Source: an uncultured Dialister sp. (lineage in GTDB: Bacteria; Bacillota; Negativicutes; Veillonellales; Dialisteraceae). From it: DNA of 64,000 nt. The stretch spans positions 131,808-195,807 of the forward strand of contig CAKPQG010000001.1 of the NCBI GenBank assembly GCA_934178345.1, written 5' to 3'. Numbering within the stretch: the first letter of the stretch is position 1; each line of letters begins with the position of its first letter. The notes under the pieces are model-generated. The model saw only the letters and a list, made by a program, of their open reading frames with translations. It did no database searches and was not told the DNA's origin. The position numbers were made by a program, and so were the translations under genes. Shown here one piece after another: positions 26,685-35,632 of this stretch.

Positions 26685-26764
26685 TCTTTCTCTGGCATTC
26701 CCTTTCCCCATCCATTATAATAATGAATAAAGAATTTCATGCATTTCTAAGAAGGAGGATATGA

Positions 26765-28414
26765 ATGAGCTATAAAGATACATACGAAGACTGGCTGACT
26801 TGGGCGGATGAAGAGACGAAGGAAGAGCTCCTGCGCCTGACGGATGAAAAAGAGATCGAAGATCGTTTTTATAAGGATCTGGAATTTGGCACAGCGGGAC
26901 TGCGCGGTATCATGGGCGCGGGCACGAACCGCATGAATCGCTATACGGTCGCCAAAGCGACGAAAGGGCTTGCCAATTATCTCAAAAAAGAGCATCCGGA
27001 GACTTTTTCACAGGGGGTGGTCATTGCCTATGATTCCAGAAATCATTCCGCTGACTTTGCGAAAGAAGCCGCTCGCGTGCTGACATCGGCCGGGATCCCT
27101 GTCCGCATTTTCGAAGAACTCGAACCGATTCCCGTCCTTTCTTTTGCGGTCAAATATTTCCATGCCGCAGCGGGCGTGGTCGTGACAGCGAGCCACAATC
27201 CGGCAGAATACAATGGATACAAAGTCTATGGTGCCAATGGCGCGCAGCTGGTGCCGAAGGACGCAGACGTCCTGACGTCCTATGTCGAAGCGGTGACAGA
27301 GCTTCCGCACATCGAAGACGCGGGGAATGATGCTCTCGTGAACTGGCTGGGACACAAAACGGTCACGCGTTTTCTGACTGCGATCTTCCGGCAGTCCCTG
27401 TATCAGGGAAATCCGCCGCCGCTCTCCATCGTCTACACACCGCTTCATGGCAGCGGGGCAAAGCCTGTCCAGGCCATTCTGGCAGAAGCAGGCTTCACGG
27501 ATGTGCATATCGTGAAGGAGCAGGAGCGGCCGGATGGCGACTTCCCGACTGTCTCTGCGCCGAATCCGGAGAATGAGGACGCGCTCTCGATGGGGATCGC
27601 CCTTGCCAAAGAAGTGGGCGCAGACATCGTCATCGGGACGGACCCGGATAGCGACCGCATCGGCAGCGCAGTACGCAAAGGGGAGGACTTTGTCCTGATT
27701 TCCGGAAATCAGATGGGCGCGCTCCTGACATACTTCCTCTGCTTTACCCGGAAAGAGACGCTGACACCCGCATCCACCATGGTGAAAACGGTCGTGACCG
27801 GTGAGCTGGGCGCGGAAATCGGCCGCCGCTATGGGCTGAAGGTCGTAGAAACGCTGACCGGCTTCAAGTATATCGGGGAAAAGATCTCCCAGTGGGAAAC
27901 GGATCCCGCGCATGACTATTTCTTCGGCTATGAAGAAAGCTACGGCTACCTTGCCGGGACGCACGCGCAGGATAAAGATGCCGTCGTCTCCGCCATGCTC
28001 ATCTGTGAAATGGCGGCGTACTTCAAGAAAGAGGGCAAGACCCTCGCCGATGTGCTCGATGAGCTCTATTCCGACTTCGGATACTACTATGACAGGACCA
28101 CATCCTACACGCTGAAGGGCCTCACCGGTATTGCAAAGATCCAGGGCATCATGACGCATCTCCGGGAGATCGATGTGAAAGAGATATTCCCGGAAATCGA
28201 CTCTGTCATAGACTTTGAAGCCGGCATCGGCGACCTGCCGAAGGAAAATGTCCTGAAGTACATGGTGAAGACCGGCGGCTGGATGGCTGTGCGCCCGAGC
28301 GGCACGGAGCCGAAGATCAAGATCTACTACTCCCTCAAAGGAAACGATGAAAAAGAAGCGCTGGCTAAATTTGCCGACTTCAAAACAAGGTGGGAGAAGG
28401 AATTGGGATTGTAA
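26765..28414 (+). CDS. pgm: Phosphoglucomutase / phospho-sugar mutase
   Basis: 549 aa alpha-D-phosphohexomutase, four domains. GTAGLRGIMGAGTNRMN (about 40-56) is the substrate loop, VTASHNPAEYNG (about 140) carries the phosphoserine, GTDPDSDR (about 297) the metal site, GYEESYG the sugar loop and RPSGTEPKIK the phosphate loop. Size and GYEESYG favour the PgcA/PGM2 type that interconverts glucose-1- and glucose-6-phosphate. AAGGAGGAT precedes ATG 26765; a TATAAT lies at 26716-26721. Its product feeds GalU. Confidence 0.93.
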   Translation: MSYKDTYEDWLTWADEETKEELLRLTDEKEIEDRFYKDLEFGTAGLRGIMGAGTNRMNRYTVAKATKGLANYLKKEHPETFSQGVVIAYDSRNHSADFAKEAARVLTSAGIPVRIFEELEPIPVLSFAVKYFHAAAGVVVTASHNPAEYNGYKVYGANGAQLVPKDADVLTSYVEAVTELPHIEDAGNDALVNWLGHKTVTRFLTAIFRQSLYQGNPPPLSIVYTPLHGSGAKPVQAILAEAGFTDVHIVKEQERPDGDFPTVSAPNPENEDALSMGIALAKEVGADIVIGTDPDSDRIGSAVRKGEDFVLISGNQMGALLTYFLCFTRKETLTPASTMVKTVVTGELGAEIGRRYGLKVVETLTGFKYIGEKISQWETDPAHDYFFGYEESYGYLAGTHAQDKDAVVSAMLICEMAAYFKKEGKTLADVLDELYSDFGYYYDRTTSYTLKGLTGIAKIQGIMTHLREIDVKEIFPEIDSVIDFEAGIGDLPKENVLKYMVKTGGWMAVRPSGTEPKIKIYYSLKGNDEKEALAKFADFKTRWEKELGL

Positions 28415-28423
28415 GCAGCGCGG

Positions 28424-28790
28424 GACTGGTGACTAAGAGACTAGGAGATATCAGACTCTCGTATCGTCATTTCGAGCGCAAGCGAGAAATCTTCCTTTGA
28501 CGTAAATCCCCTGCTTGAAATTCATTTCCCCACTCTCTTTCATACCGCCAGTGCCCTATACGCCCCTACGGGGCACCTTCCCCTTGAGGGGAAGGCTGAC
28601 GATATGAGGGAAACCTGCCATCGCAAACCTTCAGGCATCGCCCCGTAAATATTCGCGGCGCTTCCATAATTTTATGCGCCGCACCACCATTTCTCATTTC
28701 TAATTCCTCATTCCTCGTTCCTCGTTCGAGCAGAGCTTTCACCCACAATCAAGGGCACGCCCCACGGATAACCCTGAACCCTTTTCATCC
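28424..28790. repeat. Composite repeat block between pgm and tRNA-Pro
   Basis: In order: short heptads (28424-28450); a GTCATTTCGAGCG REP-like unit (28467-28495); a GCCCCTACGGGGC and CCTTCCCCTTGAGGGGAAGG palindrome pair (28560-28592); the GCGGCGC/GCGCCGC hairpin in reverse orientation (28655-28685); the complement of AATGAG heptads; and the complement of GGGTTCAGGGTTA (28766-28782). No gene is supported in this 426-bp gap. Confidence 0.75.
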
Positions 28791-28793
28791 ATC

Positions 28794-28822
28794 TTGACAA
28801 ATATCCCCAAACCGTGTATCCT
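28794..28822 (+). promoter_or_regulatory. Promoter for tRNA-Pro
   Basis: Perfect TTGACA and TATCCT with exactly 17 bp between, 18 bp before the mature tRNA 5' end. Confidence 0.8.
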
Positions 28823-28840
28823 ATTTCATGTAGTAATCGT

Positions 28841-28917
28841 CGGGACGTAGCTCAGTTTGGTAGAGCGCTACCTTGGGGTGGTAGAGGTCGCATGTTCGAA
28901 TCATGTCGTTCCGACCA
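28841..28917 (+). tRNA. tRNA-Pro (anticodon GGG)
   Basis: Full cloverleaf: acceptor CGGGACG pairs with CGTTCCG, D-arm GCTC/GAGC, anticodon stem CTACC/GGTAG with loop TTGGGGT giving anticodon GGG (reads CCC and CCU), T-arm with TTCGAAT. CCA is encoded at 28915-28917. A C at position 1 of the acceptor is the usual proline mark. Confidence 0.95.
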
Positions 28918-28968
28918 TTTTTTATTTTCATGTACATTCATAAAATTCTATAGAGTGAGGTCTTCTGT

Positions 28969-29832
28969 ATGAACAGAGTCAAATCAGTCATGCTTCTGAC
29001 ACTGCTCAGCTTGATCCTGATGGCTATCGGCGGTGTCGTAGGTGGTCAGAACGGTGCGATGACCATGTTTCTCATTTCTCTGGCGATCAATTTTTACACA
29101 TACTGGAATTCAGACAAGATGGCGCTTCGCGCGTACAATGCCCAGCCTTTGTCGGAGTCGCAGGTCCCCGAGCTCTATGAGCTGGTGCGGGAACTCTGCC
29201 GGAAGGCGGAGCTTCCGATGCCGCGCCTCTATGTCATTCCGACCGATGTGCCGAATGCGTTTGCCACGGGACGAAATCCGGAGCATGCGGCTGTCGCAGT
29301 GACGGAGGGCATCCTTTCCATGCTGAACCGCGATGAGCTCGCCGGTGTCATCAGCCACGAATTATCCCATGTCAAACATCGCGATACGCTCATCATGACG
29401 CTGTCGGCGTCGATAGCGACCGCGATTTCCTACATCGCAAATATCGCGCAGTGGGCAGCGATCTTTGGTACGGCCAGAGATGAAGATGGCAACCGGTCGA
29501 ATCCGATCGCTCTCATCGTGACCATCGTCGTCGCGCCGCTCGCAGCGTCTCTCATCCAGTTCGCCCTGTCGCGTTCGCGTGAATACATGGCGGATGCTTC
29601 CGGCGCGAGGATCTCCGGGAAGCCTCTGGCTCTTGCCAGCGCGCTCCTGAAGCTCGATGACTACGCGCATCATCGCGTCATCCCTGATGCCAAACCGGCG
29701 ACCAGCGGTCTTTTCATCATCAATCCGCTTGCCGGCGTCGGCGGCATGGCCAATCTGTTTTCTACGCATCCTTCCACGGAGGAGCGTGTAAAAAAGCTGC
29801 GTGAAATCGCAGCAGAAATGCATTCTTTTTAA
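28969..29832 (+). CDS. htpX: Membrane zinc metalloprotease HtpX
   Basis: 287 aa M48 protease. Two N-terminal membrane helices (about 5-45), HELSH zinc motif at 130-134, a further hydrophobic pair after it, and SREYMADASGAR with the third zinc ligand (near 205). It degrades damaged inner-membrane proteins. ndk follows after 10 bp and may be co-transcribed. Confidence 0.95.
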   Translation: MNRVKSVMLLTLLSLILMAIGGVVGGQNGAMTMFLISLAINFYTYWNSDKMALRAYNAQPLSESQVPELYELVRELCRKAELPMPRLYVIPTDVPNAFATGRNPEHAAVAVTEGILSMLNRDELAGVISHELSHVKHRDTLIMTLSASIATAISYIANIAQWAAIFGTARDEDGNRSNPIALIVTIVVAPLAASLIQFALSRSREYMADASGARISGKPLALASALLKLDDYAHHRVIPDAKPATSGLFIINPLAGVGGMANLFSTHPSTEERVKKLREIAAEMHSF

Positions 29833-29842
29833 GGAGGCTATT

Positions 29843-30262
29843 ATGGCTAACATTGAAAAAACTCTCGTACTCGTAAAGCCGGACGGCGTGAAGAAACACA
29901 TCTGCGGCGAAGTGATTTCCCGCTTCGAAAGAAAAGGTCTGTCCATTCATGCCATCAAAATGATCCAGGTCCCGGTCGCACTCGCTGAAGAACACTATGC
30001 AGAACACAAAGGCAAAGGCTTCTTCAAGGCGCTCATCGACTTCATCACCTCCGGCCCGGTACTGGCTATGGTCATCGAAGGTGAAAACGCTGTCGCAGCT
30101 GTTCGTCAGATCAACGGCGCTACCAACCCGCTTGAAGCTGTTCCTGGCTCCATCCGCGGTGACTTCGCTACCTCCATCGATGAAAATGTTGTCCATGCTT
30201 CCGATGCAGTAGAAACCGCACAGAGAGAAATCGGTCTCTGGTTCCCGGAACTGTCCAAATAA
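29843..30262 (+). CDS. ndk: Nucleoside diphosphate kinase
   Basis: 139 aa, canonical length. LVLVKPDGV at the start, RQINGATNP and the catalytic histidine in NVVHASDAVETAQREI (near residue 115). It equalises nucleoside triphosphate pools by phosphohistidine transfer. Start ATG 29843 with AAGGAGG 5 nt upstream; the longer frame begins inside htpX without a ribosome site. Confidence 0.97.
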   Translation: MANIEKTLVLVKPDGVKKHICGEVISRFERKGLSIHAIKMIQVPVALAEEHYAEHKGKGFFKALIDFITSGPVLAMVIEGENAVAAVRQINGATNPLEAVPGSIRGDFATSIDENVVHASDAVETAQREIGLWFPELSK

Positions 30263-30277
30263 TTGGCATACAGGAAG

Positions 30278-30306
30278 GCGCTGCGAGAAATCGCGGCGCT
30301 TTTTTG
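30278..30306 (+). terminator. Intrinsic terminator after ndk
   Basis: GCGCTGCGA / TCGCGGCGC stem, GAAA-type loop and T-run. Confidence 0.85.
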
Positions 30307-30376
30307 TTGCGTCCATGGATGATGTCCCAAAGAACTGCGGGATGGCAGGGTTAGTCCGTGGGGCGGGTCGCCCATG

Positions 30377-30545
30377 GATTGCGGATGAAAGCTCTGCTCA
30401 AATGAGGAATTAGGAATGAGGAATTAGGAATGGTGGTGCGGCGCAAAAAAATAATGAAGCGCCGCGGAGTATAAATTGGGCGATACCCAAAGATTGCATT
30501 TCAGTCACCAGTCACTCCTGATCCCCAATCCCTAATCCCTGCTTC
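30377..30545. repeat. Composite repeat unit upstream of the ABC transporter
   Basis: Plus-oriented unit: GAATTAG/GAATGAG heptads (about 30400-30430), GGTGGTGCGGCGC ... GCGCCGC hairpin (30433-30467), the GGCGAT... segment, then CAGTCAC and CTAATCC heptads (30500-30541). The remaining bases of the 398-bp gap hold the transporter promoter; no gene seen. Confidence 0.8.
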
Positions 30546-30586
30546 CTGATTTCTTGTATTTTTATACACGAAAATCCGGTTTCCTA

Positions 30587-30616
30587 TTGACTATCCTCTC
30601 CGTAAAATTGTACAAT
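30587..30616 (+). promoter_or_regulatory. Promoter for the amino-acid ABC transporter
   Basis: TTGACT and TACAAT with an 18-bp spacer, 45 bp before the permease start. Confidence 0.7.
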
Positions 30617-30660
30617 AAAGCGAAATGGACGTATGTATATACAGTAAGGAGAAATGAAAC

Positions 30661-31299
30661 ATGGATTTTGAACTTATCGAAAAAGCACTGCCTATCCTTC
30701 TCTTGGGCGCGGGCGTGACCATCGAGATCACGGCGGTCAGTGTTTTCATCGGTTTCTGTATCGGACTTTTCGTCGGCATCGCACGCATCTGTAAGGTGAA
30801 AGTCCTCCGCATCCTGGCTGCGATCTATGCAGACTGTATCCGCGGTACGCCGCTTCTGGTGCAGATCTTCCTGATCTATTTCGCCCTCCCGATCCTGACG
30901 GGGCATCGCGTGGAGCCATTCGTGGCTGCTGTCGCTGCCTGCGGGATCAATAGCGGCGCGTATGTCTCCGAAATTTTCCGGGCCGGCATCCAGGCGATCG
31001 ATGTGGGGCAGATGGAAGCGGGGCGCTCTCTCGGCCTTTCATGGTGGCAGACCATGTACTATGTCATCCTGCCGCAGGCTGTACGAAATATCCTCCCGCC
31101 GCTCGGCAATGAATTCATCGCGATGCTGAAGGATTCCTCGCTGGTTTCCGTCATCGGCTTCGAAGAACTGACCCGCCGCGGGCAGCTCATCATCGCGCAG
31201 ACGTATGGCTCCTTTGAGATCTGGTCCACCGTCGCCATCCTGTACCTCATCATGACGCTGGCGATTTCCAGAGTGGTAGCAATGTTGGAGAAAAAATAA
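30661..31299 (+). CDS. Polar amino-acid ABC transporter permease (HisM/GlnP type)
   Basis: 212 aa with about five membrane helices. RGTPLLVQIFLIYFALP and the EAA loop EAGRSLGLSWWQTMYYVILPQAVR (quoted in part: EAGRSLGLSWWQTM) identify the HisMQ/GlnP family that imports polar amino acids. Its ATPase starts at the next base. No periplasmic binding protein is encoded beside it, so a partner must be elsewhere. Confidence 0.9.
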   Translation: MDFELIEKALPILLLGAGVTIEITAVSVFIGFCIGLFVGIARICKVKVLRILAAIYADCIRGTPLLVQIFLIYFALPILTGHRVEPFVAAVAACGINSGAYVSEIFRAGIQAIDVGQMEAGRSLGLSWWQTMYYVILPQAVRNILPPLGNEFIAMLKDSSLVSVIGFEELTRRGQLIIAQTYGSFEIWSTVAILYLIMTLAISRVVAMLEKK

Positions 31300-32037
31300 A
31301 TGGCAGAAGAAAAGAATCTGATAGAAATCACCCATATCAGCAAAAAATTCGGCGACCTGACCGTTCTGAAAGACATCAGCGTCAAAGTCAAGGAAAAGGA
31401 AGTCGTCGTCATCATCGGGCCTTCCGGCTCGGGAAAGAGTACGCTGCTCCGCTGCATCAATGGTCTGGAAACGCCGACGACCGGCAGCATCACCTTCGAT
31501 GGCGTGCCTGTCAACGGGGAGAAGAATATCAATGAAGTCCGCACGGAAGTCGGCATGGTCTTCCAGCGCTTCAACCTTTTCCCGCATATGACCGTCATCC
31601 AGAATTTGATGCTGGCGCCGATGAAGGTCAGAAAGATCTCCAAGAAGGAAGCCTATGACCGCGGCATGCAGCTTCTCAAAAAAGTCGGGATGGAAGACAA
31701 GGCTGATTACAAGCCGCCGCAGCTCTCCGGTGGGCAGCAGCAGCGTGTCGCCATCGCCCGCGCGCTCGCCATGAAGCCGAAAGCGCTCCTCTTCGATGAA
31801 CCGACCTCGGCACTCGACCCGGAAATGGTGCATGAAGTCCTGGATGTCATGCGTGAAGTTGCAGAAGAAGGCATGACCATGGTCGTCGTGACACATGAAA
31901 TGGGATTCGCCAGAGAAGTCGGCTCCCGCGTCCTCTTCATCGACGGCGGTGTCATCGTCGAAGAAGGCCGCCCGGTGGACGTCTTCGAGCATACGAAAGA
32001 GGAACGCACGAAAGCCTTCCTTTCACAGGTCTTGTAA
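31300..32037 (+). CDS. Polar amino-acid ABC transporter ATPase (GlnQ type)
   Basis: 245 aa with Walker A GPSGSGKST, Q-loop VFQRFNLFPHMTV, signature LSGGQQQRVAIARAL and Walker B ALLFDEPTSALDPE followed by the switch VTHEMGFA. This pattern is typical of GlnQ/HisP-class ATPases. No gap to the permease gene; a strong terminator follows. Confidence 0.93.
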   Translation: MAEEKNLIEITHISKKFGDLTVLKDISVKVKEKEVVVIIGPSGSGKSTLLRCINGLETPTTGSITFDGVPVNGEKNINEVRTEVGMVFQRFNLFPHMTVIQNLMLAPMKVRKISKKEAYDRGMQLLKKVGMEDKADYKPPQLSGGQQQRVAIARALAMKPKALLFDEPTSALDPEMVHEVLDVMREVAEEGMTMVVVTHEMGFAREVGSRVLFIDGGVIVEEGRPVDVFEHTKEERTKAFLSQVL

Positions 32038-32047
32038 CAGGGAAAAT

Positions 32048-32075
32048 AAAAAGCAGCCGTCGGGCTGCTTTTTTT
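32048..32075 (+). terminator. Intrinsic terminator after the ABC transporter
   Basis: AAGCAGCC / GGGCTGCTT stem with 3-nt loop and seven T. Confidence 0.9.
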
Positions 32076-32084
32076 GTTGGGAGT

Positions 32085-32346
32085 GGAGAGTAAGAGACTA
32101 GTGACTAGGAGACTGAGAGACGTCAGACGTCAGACATCAGACATTAGAGGTCAGATTTTATTCGCATGATATGCTTACCGCTATTCAACATGCGCGAGGC
32201 CAACCCCGTCTCGCTGCGCTCGGGTGCCCCTTCCAGAGGAAGGGGCTAGAAGGTGGGTGCGTGGATGTCAGACGTCTGACATCTGGTATCTGATGTCTAA
32301 CGTCTAATCCCTAATCCCTGGCTACCAGTCCCTAGTCACCAGTTAC
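32085..32346. repeat. Heptad arrays of two types in one register, with a palindromic GC-rich core
   Basis: 32085-32150 has GACTAGT and CAGACGT/CAGACAT units. 32190-32250 contains AACCCCGTCTCGCT and CCCCTTCC/GGAAGGGG, an inverted relative of 37808-37880. From 32277 to 32346 ten consecutive 7-bp units pass from TGACATC-like through TAACGTC to TAATCCC and TAGTCAC without losing register. No gene in this gap; the gatC promoter follows. Confidence 0.8.
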
Positions 32347-32377
32347 CCGATTTCTTCTGCAAAGCTCGCTTCATTTG

Positions 32378-32386
32378 TGTTATAAT
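32378..32386 (+). promoter_or_regulatory. Extended -10 promoter for gatCAB
   Basis: TGTTATAAT is a perfect extended -10, 49 bp before the gatC start. Confidence 0.65.
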
Positions 32387-32435
32387 CTGATAAGGATTCT
32401 CTATTATCCATCAATTTGAGTAAGGAAGTGTATCT

Positions 32436-32720
32436 ATGAAAATCACGACAGAAGAAGCTCAGAAGATCGCTCTTCTTTCCCGTCTGTCCTTTGCGGAGGA
32501 AGATCTGGAAAAGATGAGAGACTCCATGAACAGTATCCTCACCTACATGGAAGAACTGAACCAGTATGATACGACTGATGTAGCGCCGACCGTGCATGCC
32601 GTCGAGCAGTACAATGTCATGCGTGAAGACGTCCCGCACCAGTCTTTTACGAATGAAGAAGCACTCATGAATGCGCCGGAAAAAGAAGACGGCTATTTCA
32701 AAGTGCCGAAGATTATTTAA
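32436..32720 (+). CDS. gatC: Asp/Glu-tRNA amidotransferase subunit C
   Basis: 94 aa. ITTEEAQKIALLSRLSFAEED and the C-terminal hydrophilic tail ending KEDGYFKVPKII are the family pattern. It stabilises GatA-GatB in the complex that converts Glu-tRNA(Gln) or Asp-tRNA(Asn) to the amidated forms. First gene of gatC-gatA-gatB. Confidence 0.95.
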   Translation: MKITTEEAQKIALLSRLSFAEEDLEKMRDSMNSILTYMEELNQYDTTDVAPTVHAVEQYNVMREDVPHQSFTNEEALMNAPEKEDGYFKVPKII

Positions 32721-32732
32721 GGAGGCAGCCGA

Positions 32733-34190
32733 GTGAAATACACGATTCATGATCTCCATGAACAGCTGGTGAAAAAGGAAATCTCCGCTGTCGAACTCAC
32801 AAAGAAAATCATCGCGCATCGTGACAGCGTAGAAGGGGACATCCATGCTTACCTTTCTACCTCTGATGAGAGTGCGCTCTCTGTCGCAGCCAAAGTCGAT
32901 GCGAAGATCGCCGCCGGAGAAGAGATCTCCGACCTCGCGGGCATCCCGGGCGCGATCAAAGACAATATGTGCATCAAAGGTGAGACCTGCACCGCGGCAT
33001 CCCGCATGCTCGAACACTGGGTATCCCCGTATGATGCGACGGTCATCGAAAAGCTGAAGGGGGAAGACTATATTTCCCTGGGCAAGACGAATATGGATGA
33101 ATTTGCCATGGGCTCTTCGACGGAGCGCTCCGCTTTCGGACCTTCTCACAATCCGTGGAATACGGACTATGTACCGGGCGGCTCCTCCGGCGGCTCTGCA
33201 GCAGCTGTCGCAGCGACGGAAGCCATTTGGTCGCTCGGCTCGGACACGGGCGGATCCATCCGTCAGCCGGCGTCCTTCAATGGCATCGTTGGCATGAAGC
33301 CGACCTACGGCCTCGTTTCCCGTTACGGCCTTCTGGCTTTCGCATCTTCTCTCGACCAGATCGGGCCGCTCGTTAAAGACGTCACCGATGCGGCGATCGT
33401 CCTCAATGCGATCGCAGGCCATGACCCGCGTGACTCCACGTCCATCCCGCAGGAAAAGAAGGACTACAAGAAAGCCCTCGTCCGCGATGTCAAAGGCATG
33501 AAGATCGGCGTACCGAAAGAATTCTTCGGCGAAGGCATCAAGGAGGAGACCAAGGCAGCGATCGACGCAGCACTGGATTTCTACAAAAAGGAAGGTGCGG
33601 AAATCGTCCCCGTCTCCATCCCGCATATCAATAGCGGTGTCTCTGTCTACTACATCATCGCTCCGGCAGAAGCCAGCTCGAACCTCGCCCGCTATGACGG
33701 CGTCAGCTACGGTTTCCGTGCGCAGGGTGAAGATATCATCGATATGTACATCAAGACCAGAAGCCAGGGCTTCGGCGAAGAAGTGAAGCGCCGCATCATG
33801 CTCGGGAACTACGTCCTCTCTGCCGGCTACTACGATGCGTACTATCTGAAAGCGCTCAAAGTCCGCACCTTACTGAAGCAGGAATTTGATGAAGCCTTCA
33901 AGCTCTGCGATGTCATCGCAGCCCCGTCCGCTTCCGGCACCTCGTTCAAATTCGGCGCCTTCTCCGATCCGCTGTCCCTCTACATGGAAGATATCTGCAC
34001 CGTACCGGTGAACCTCATCGGCGCACCGTCCATTTCCATTCCGGTCGGTTTCAAAGACGGCATGCCGCTCGGCATGCAGCTCATCGGCAAGACGCTCGCC
34101 GAAGAAACCATCCTGCAGGCAGCCTATACCTTCGAACAGGCTCATCCTGAATTCACCAAAACCGCGCCAAAAGGAGAGATCAAGGAATGA
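32733..34190 (+). CDS. gatA: Asp/Glu-tRNA amidotransferase subunit A
   Basis: 485 aa amidase-signature enzyme that releases ammonia from glutamine. Catalytic Lys in GAIKDNMCIKG (near 75), first Ser in GGSSGGSAAAVAA (near 150) and nucleophile Ser in SDTGGSIRQPA (near 174). Starts at GTG 32733 with GGAGG 7 nt upstream. Overlaps gatB by 4 bp. Confidence 0.96.
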   Translation: MKYTIHDLHEQLVKKEISAVELTKKIIAHRDSVEGDIHAYLSTSDESALSVAAKVDAKIAAGEEISDLAGIPGAIKDNMCIKGETCTAASRMLEHWVSPYDATVIEKLKGEDYISLGKTNMDEFAMGSSTERSAFGPSHNPWNTDYVPGGSSGGSAAAVAATEAIWSLGSDTGGSIRQPASFNGIVGMKPTYGLVSRYGLLAFASSLDQIGPLVKDVTDAAIVLNAIAGHDPRDSTSIPQEKKDYKKALVRDVKGMKIGVPKEFFGEGIKEETKAAIDAALDFYKKEGAEIVPVSIPHINSGVSVYYIIAPAEASSNLARYDGVSYGFRAQGEDIIDMYIKTRSQGFGEEVKRRIMLGNYVLSAGYYDAYYLKALKVRTLLKQEFDEAFKLCDVIAAPSASGTSFKFGAFSDPLSLYMEDICTVPVNLIGAPSISIPVGFKDGMPLGMQLIGKTLAEETILQAAYTFEQAHPEFTKTAPKGEIKE

Positions 34191-35632
34191 AATATGAAGT
34201 AGTCATCGGCCTTGAAGTCCATACCGAGCTTCAGACCACCACCAAAATCTTCTGCAGCTGCAAGACATCCTTCGGCGCAGATCCGAATACCAATGTATGC
34301 CCTGTCTGCCTCGGCCTGCCGGGGGTGCTGCCGGTCCTGAATAAGAAAGTCCTCGAATACGCTGTCCGCGCCGGTCTCGCACTGAACTGCGAAATCTCCC
34401 GCTTCAGCAAATTCGACCGCAAGAACTATTACTACCCCGATCTTCCGAAGAACTTCCAGACCTCGCAGTTTGACCTGCCGATCTGTGAACACGGCTACCT
34501 CGATGTCGAAGTCGACGGCGAAGTGAAGCGCCTGCGCATCACACGCGCCCATATGGAAGAAGATGCCGGTAAGCTCGTCCATCACGGCACGTCCATCACC
34601 GATTCCGATTACTCCTTGGTCGACTATAACCGTACCGGCACGCCGCTTCTGGAAATCGTATCGGAGCCGGATATGCGCTCGGCGAAAGAAGCCGTCGCTT
34701 ACATGGAAAAAATGCGCGCGATCCTGCAGTACGTCGGCATTTCCGACTGCCGCATGGAAGAGGGGAGCCTGCGCTGCGATGCGAATGTCTCCGTCCGTCC
34801 TGTCGGTCAGAAGGAACTCGGTACCAAGACAGAAATCAAGAACATCAACTCCTTCAAGGGCGTAGAACGCGCCATCGAATACGAAGCGATGCGTCAGGCT
34901 GAACTTCTCGAAGAAGGCGGCAAAGTCGTCCAGGAAACCAGAACATGGGACGAAAAAGAAGGCGTCACCAAGTCCATGCGTACCAAGGAAGAAGCGAATG
35001 ATTACCGCTACTTCCCGGAACCGGACCTCGTCCCCTTCACCGTCTCTGATGAATACATCGAAAATATCAGAAAATCCCTGCCGGAACTCCCGGATGCGAG
35101 AAAAGCGCGCTATATGAAAGACTTCGGGATCTCCGATGCCGATGCTGTCTTCATGACGAATGACAAAGCCACCGCTGACTATTTCGAAGCCTGCGTGGCA
35201 GCCGGCGCAGAACCGAAGGCCGCTGTCAACTGGCTGATGGGCGAATTTGCGAGCCAGCTCTCCACCGATGGCATCGAGATCTCCGCGGCTCCTGTCAAGG
35301 CAGAAGACCTCGCAGGTCTGCTTTCCCTGATTTACAAAGGCACTATCTCCGGCAAGATCGCGAAGAAAGTCTTCGCCACCATGTGGACGGAAGGCGGCAA
35401 AGCAGAAGACATCGTGAAAGCCCAGGGCCTCGTACAGATCTCCGATACCGGCGCCCTGCAGGAACTGGTCGATAAAGTCGTTTCTGAAAATCCGAAAGCC
35501 GTAGAAGACTTCAAGGCTGGCAAGAAGAAAGCCGTCGGCGCTCTCGTGGGTCAGATCATGAAAGCGACGAAGGGCAAGGCCAATCCGAAGGTCATCAATG
35601 AGCTTCTGAACAAGAAACTTGCATCCTTATGA
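34187..35632 (+). CDS. gatB: Asp/Glu-tRNA amidotransferase subunit B
   Basis: 481 aa. YEVVIGLEVHTELQT start, the zinc cysteines CSCKTSFGADPNTNVCPVC and YYYPDLPKNFQ (kinase-like core), and the C-terminal tRNA-binding GatB/YqeY domain (about 325-480). It activates the tRNA-bound acid with ATP and uses ammonia channelled from GatA. Stop overlaps the next gene by 4 bp. Confidence 0.97.
   Translation: MKYEVVIGLEVHTELQTTTKIFCSCKTSFGADPNTNVCPVCLGLPGVLPVLNKKVLEYAVRAGLALNCEISRFSKFDRKNYYYPDLPKNFQTSQFDLPICEHGYLDVEVDGEVKRLRITRAHMEEDAGKLVHHGTSITDSDYSLVDYNRTGTPLLEIVSEPDMRSAKEAVAYMEKMRAILQYVGISDCRMEEGSLRCDANVSVRPVGQKELGTKTEIKNINSFKGVERAIEYEAMRQAELLEEGGKVVQETRTWDEKEGVTKSMRTKEEANDYRYFPEPDLVPFTVSDEYIENIRKSLPELPDARKARYMKDFGISDADAVFMTNDKATADYFEACVAAGAEPKAAVNWLMGEFASQLSTDGIEISAAPVKAEDLAGLLSLIYKGTISGKIAKKVFATMWTEGGKAEDIVKAQGLVQISDTGALQELVDKVVSENPKAVEDFKAGKKKAVGALVGQIMKATKGKANPKVINELLNKKLASL

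Noticed and set aside
32085..32346. Possible CRISPR array
   Set aside because: Units are 7 bp in direct tandem with no spacers; no cas genes are nearby. The same holds for 37711-37797.
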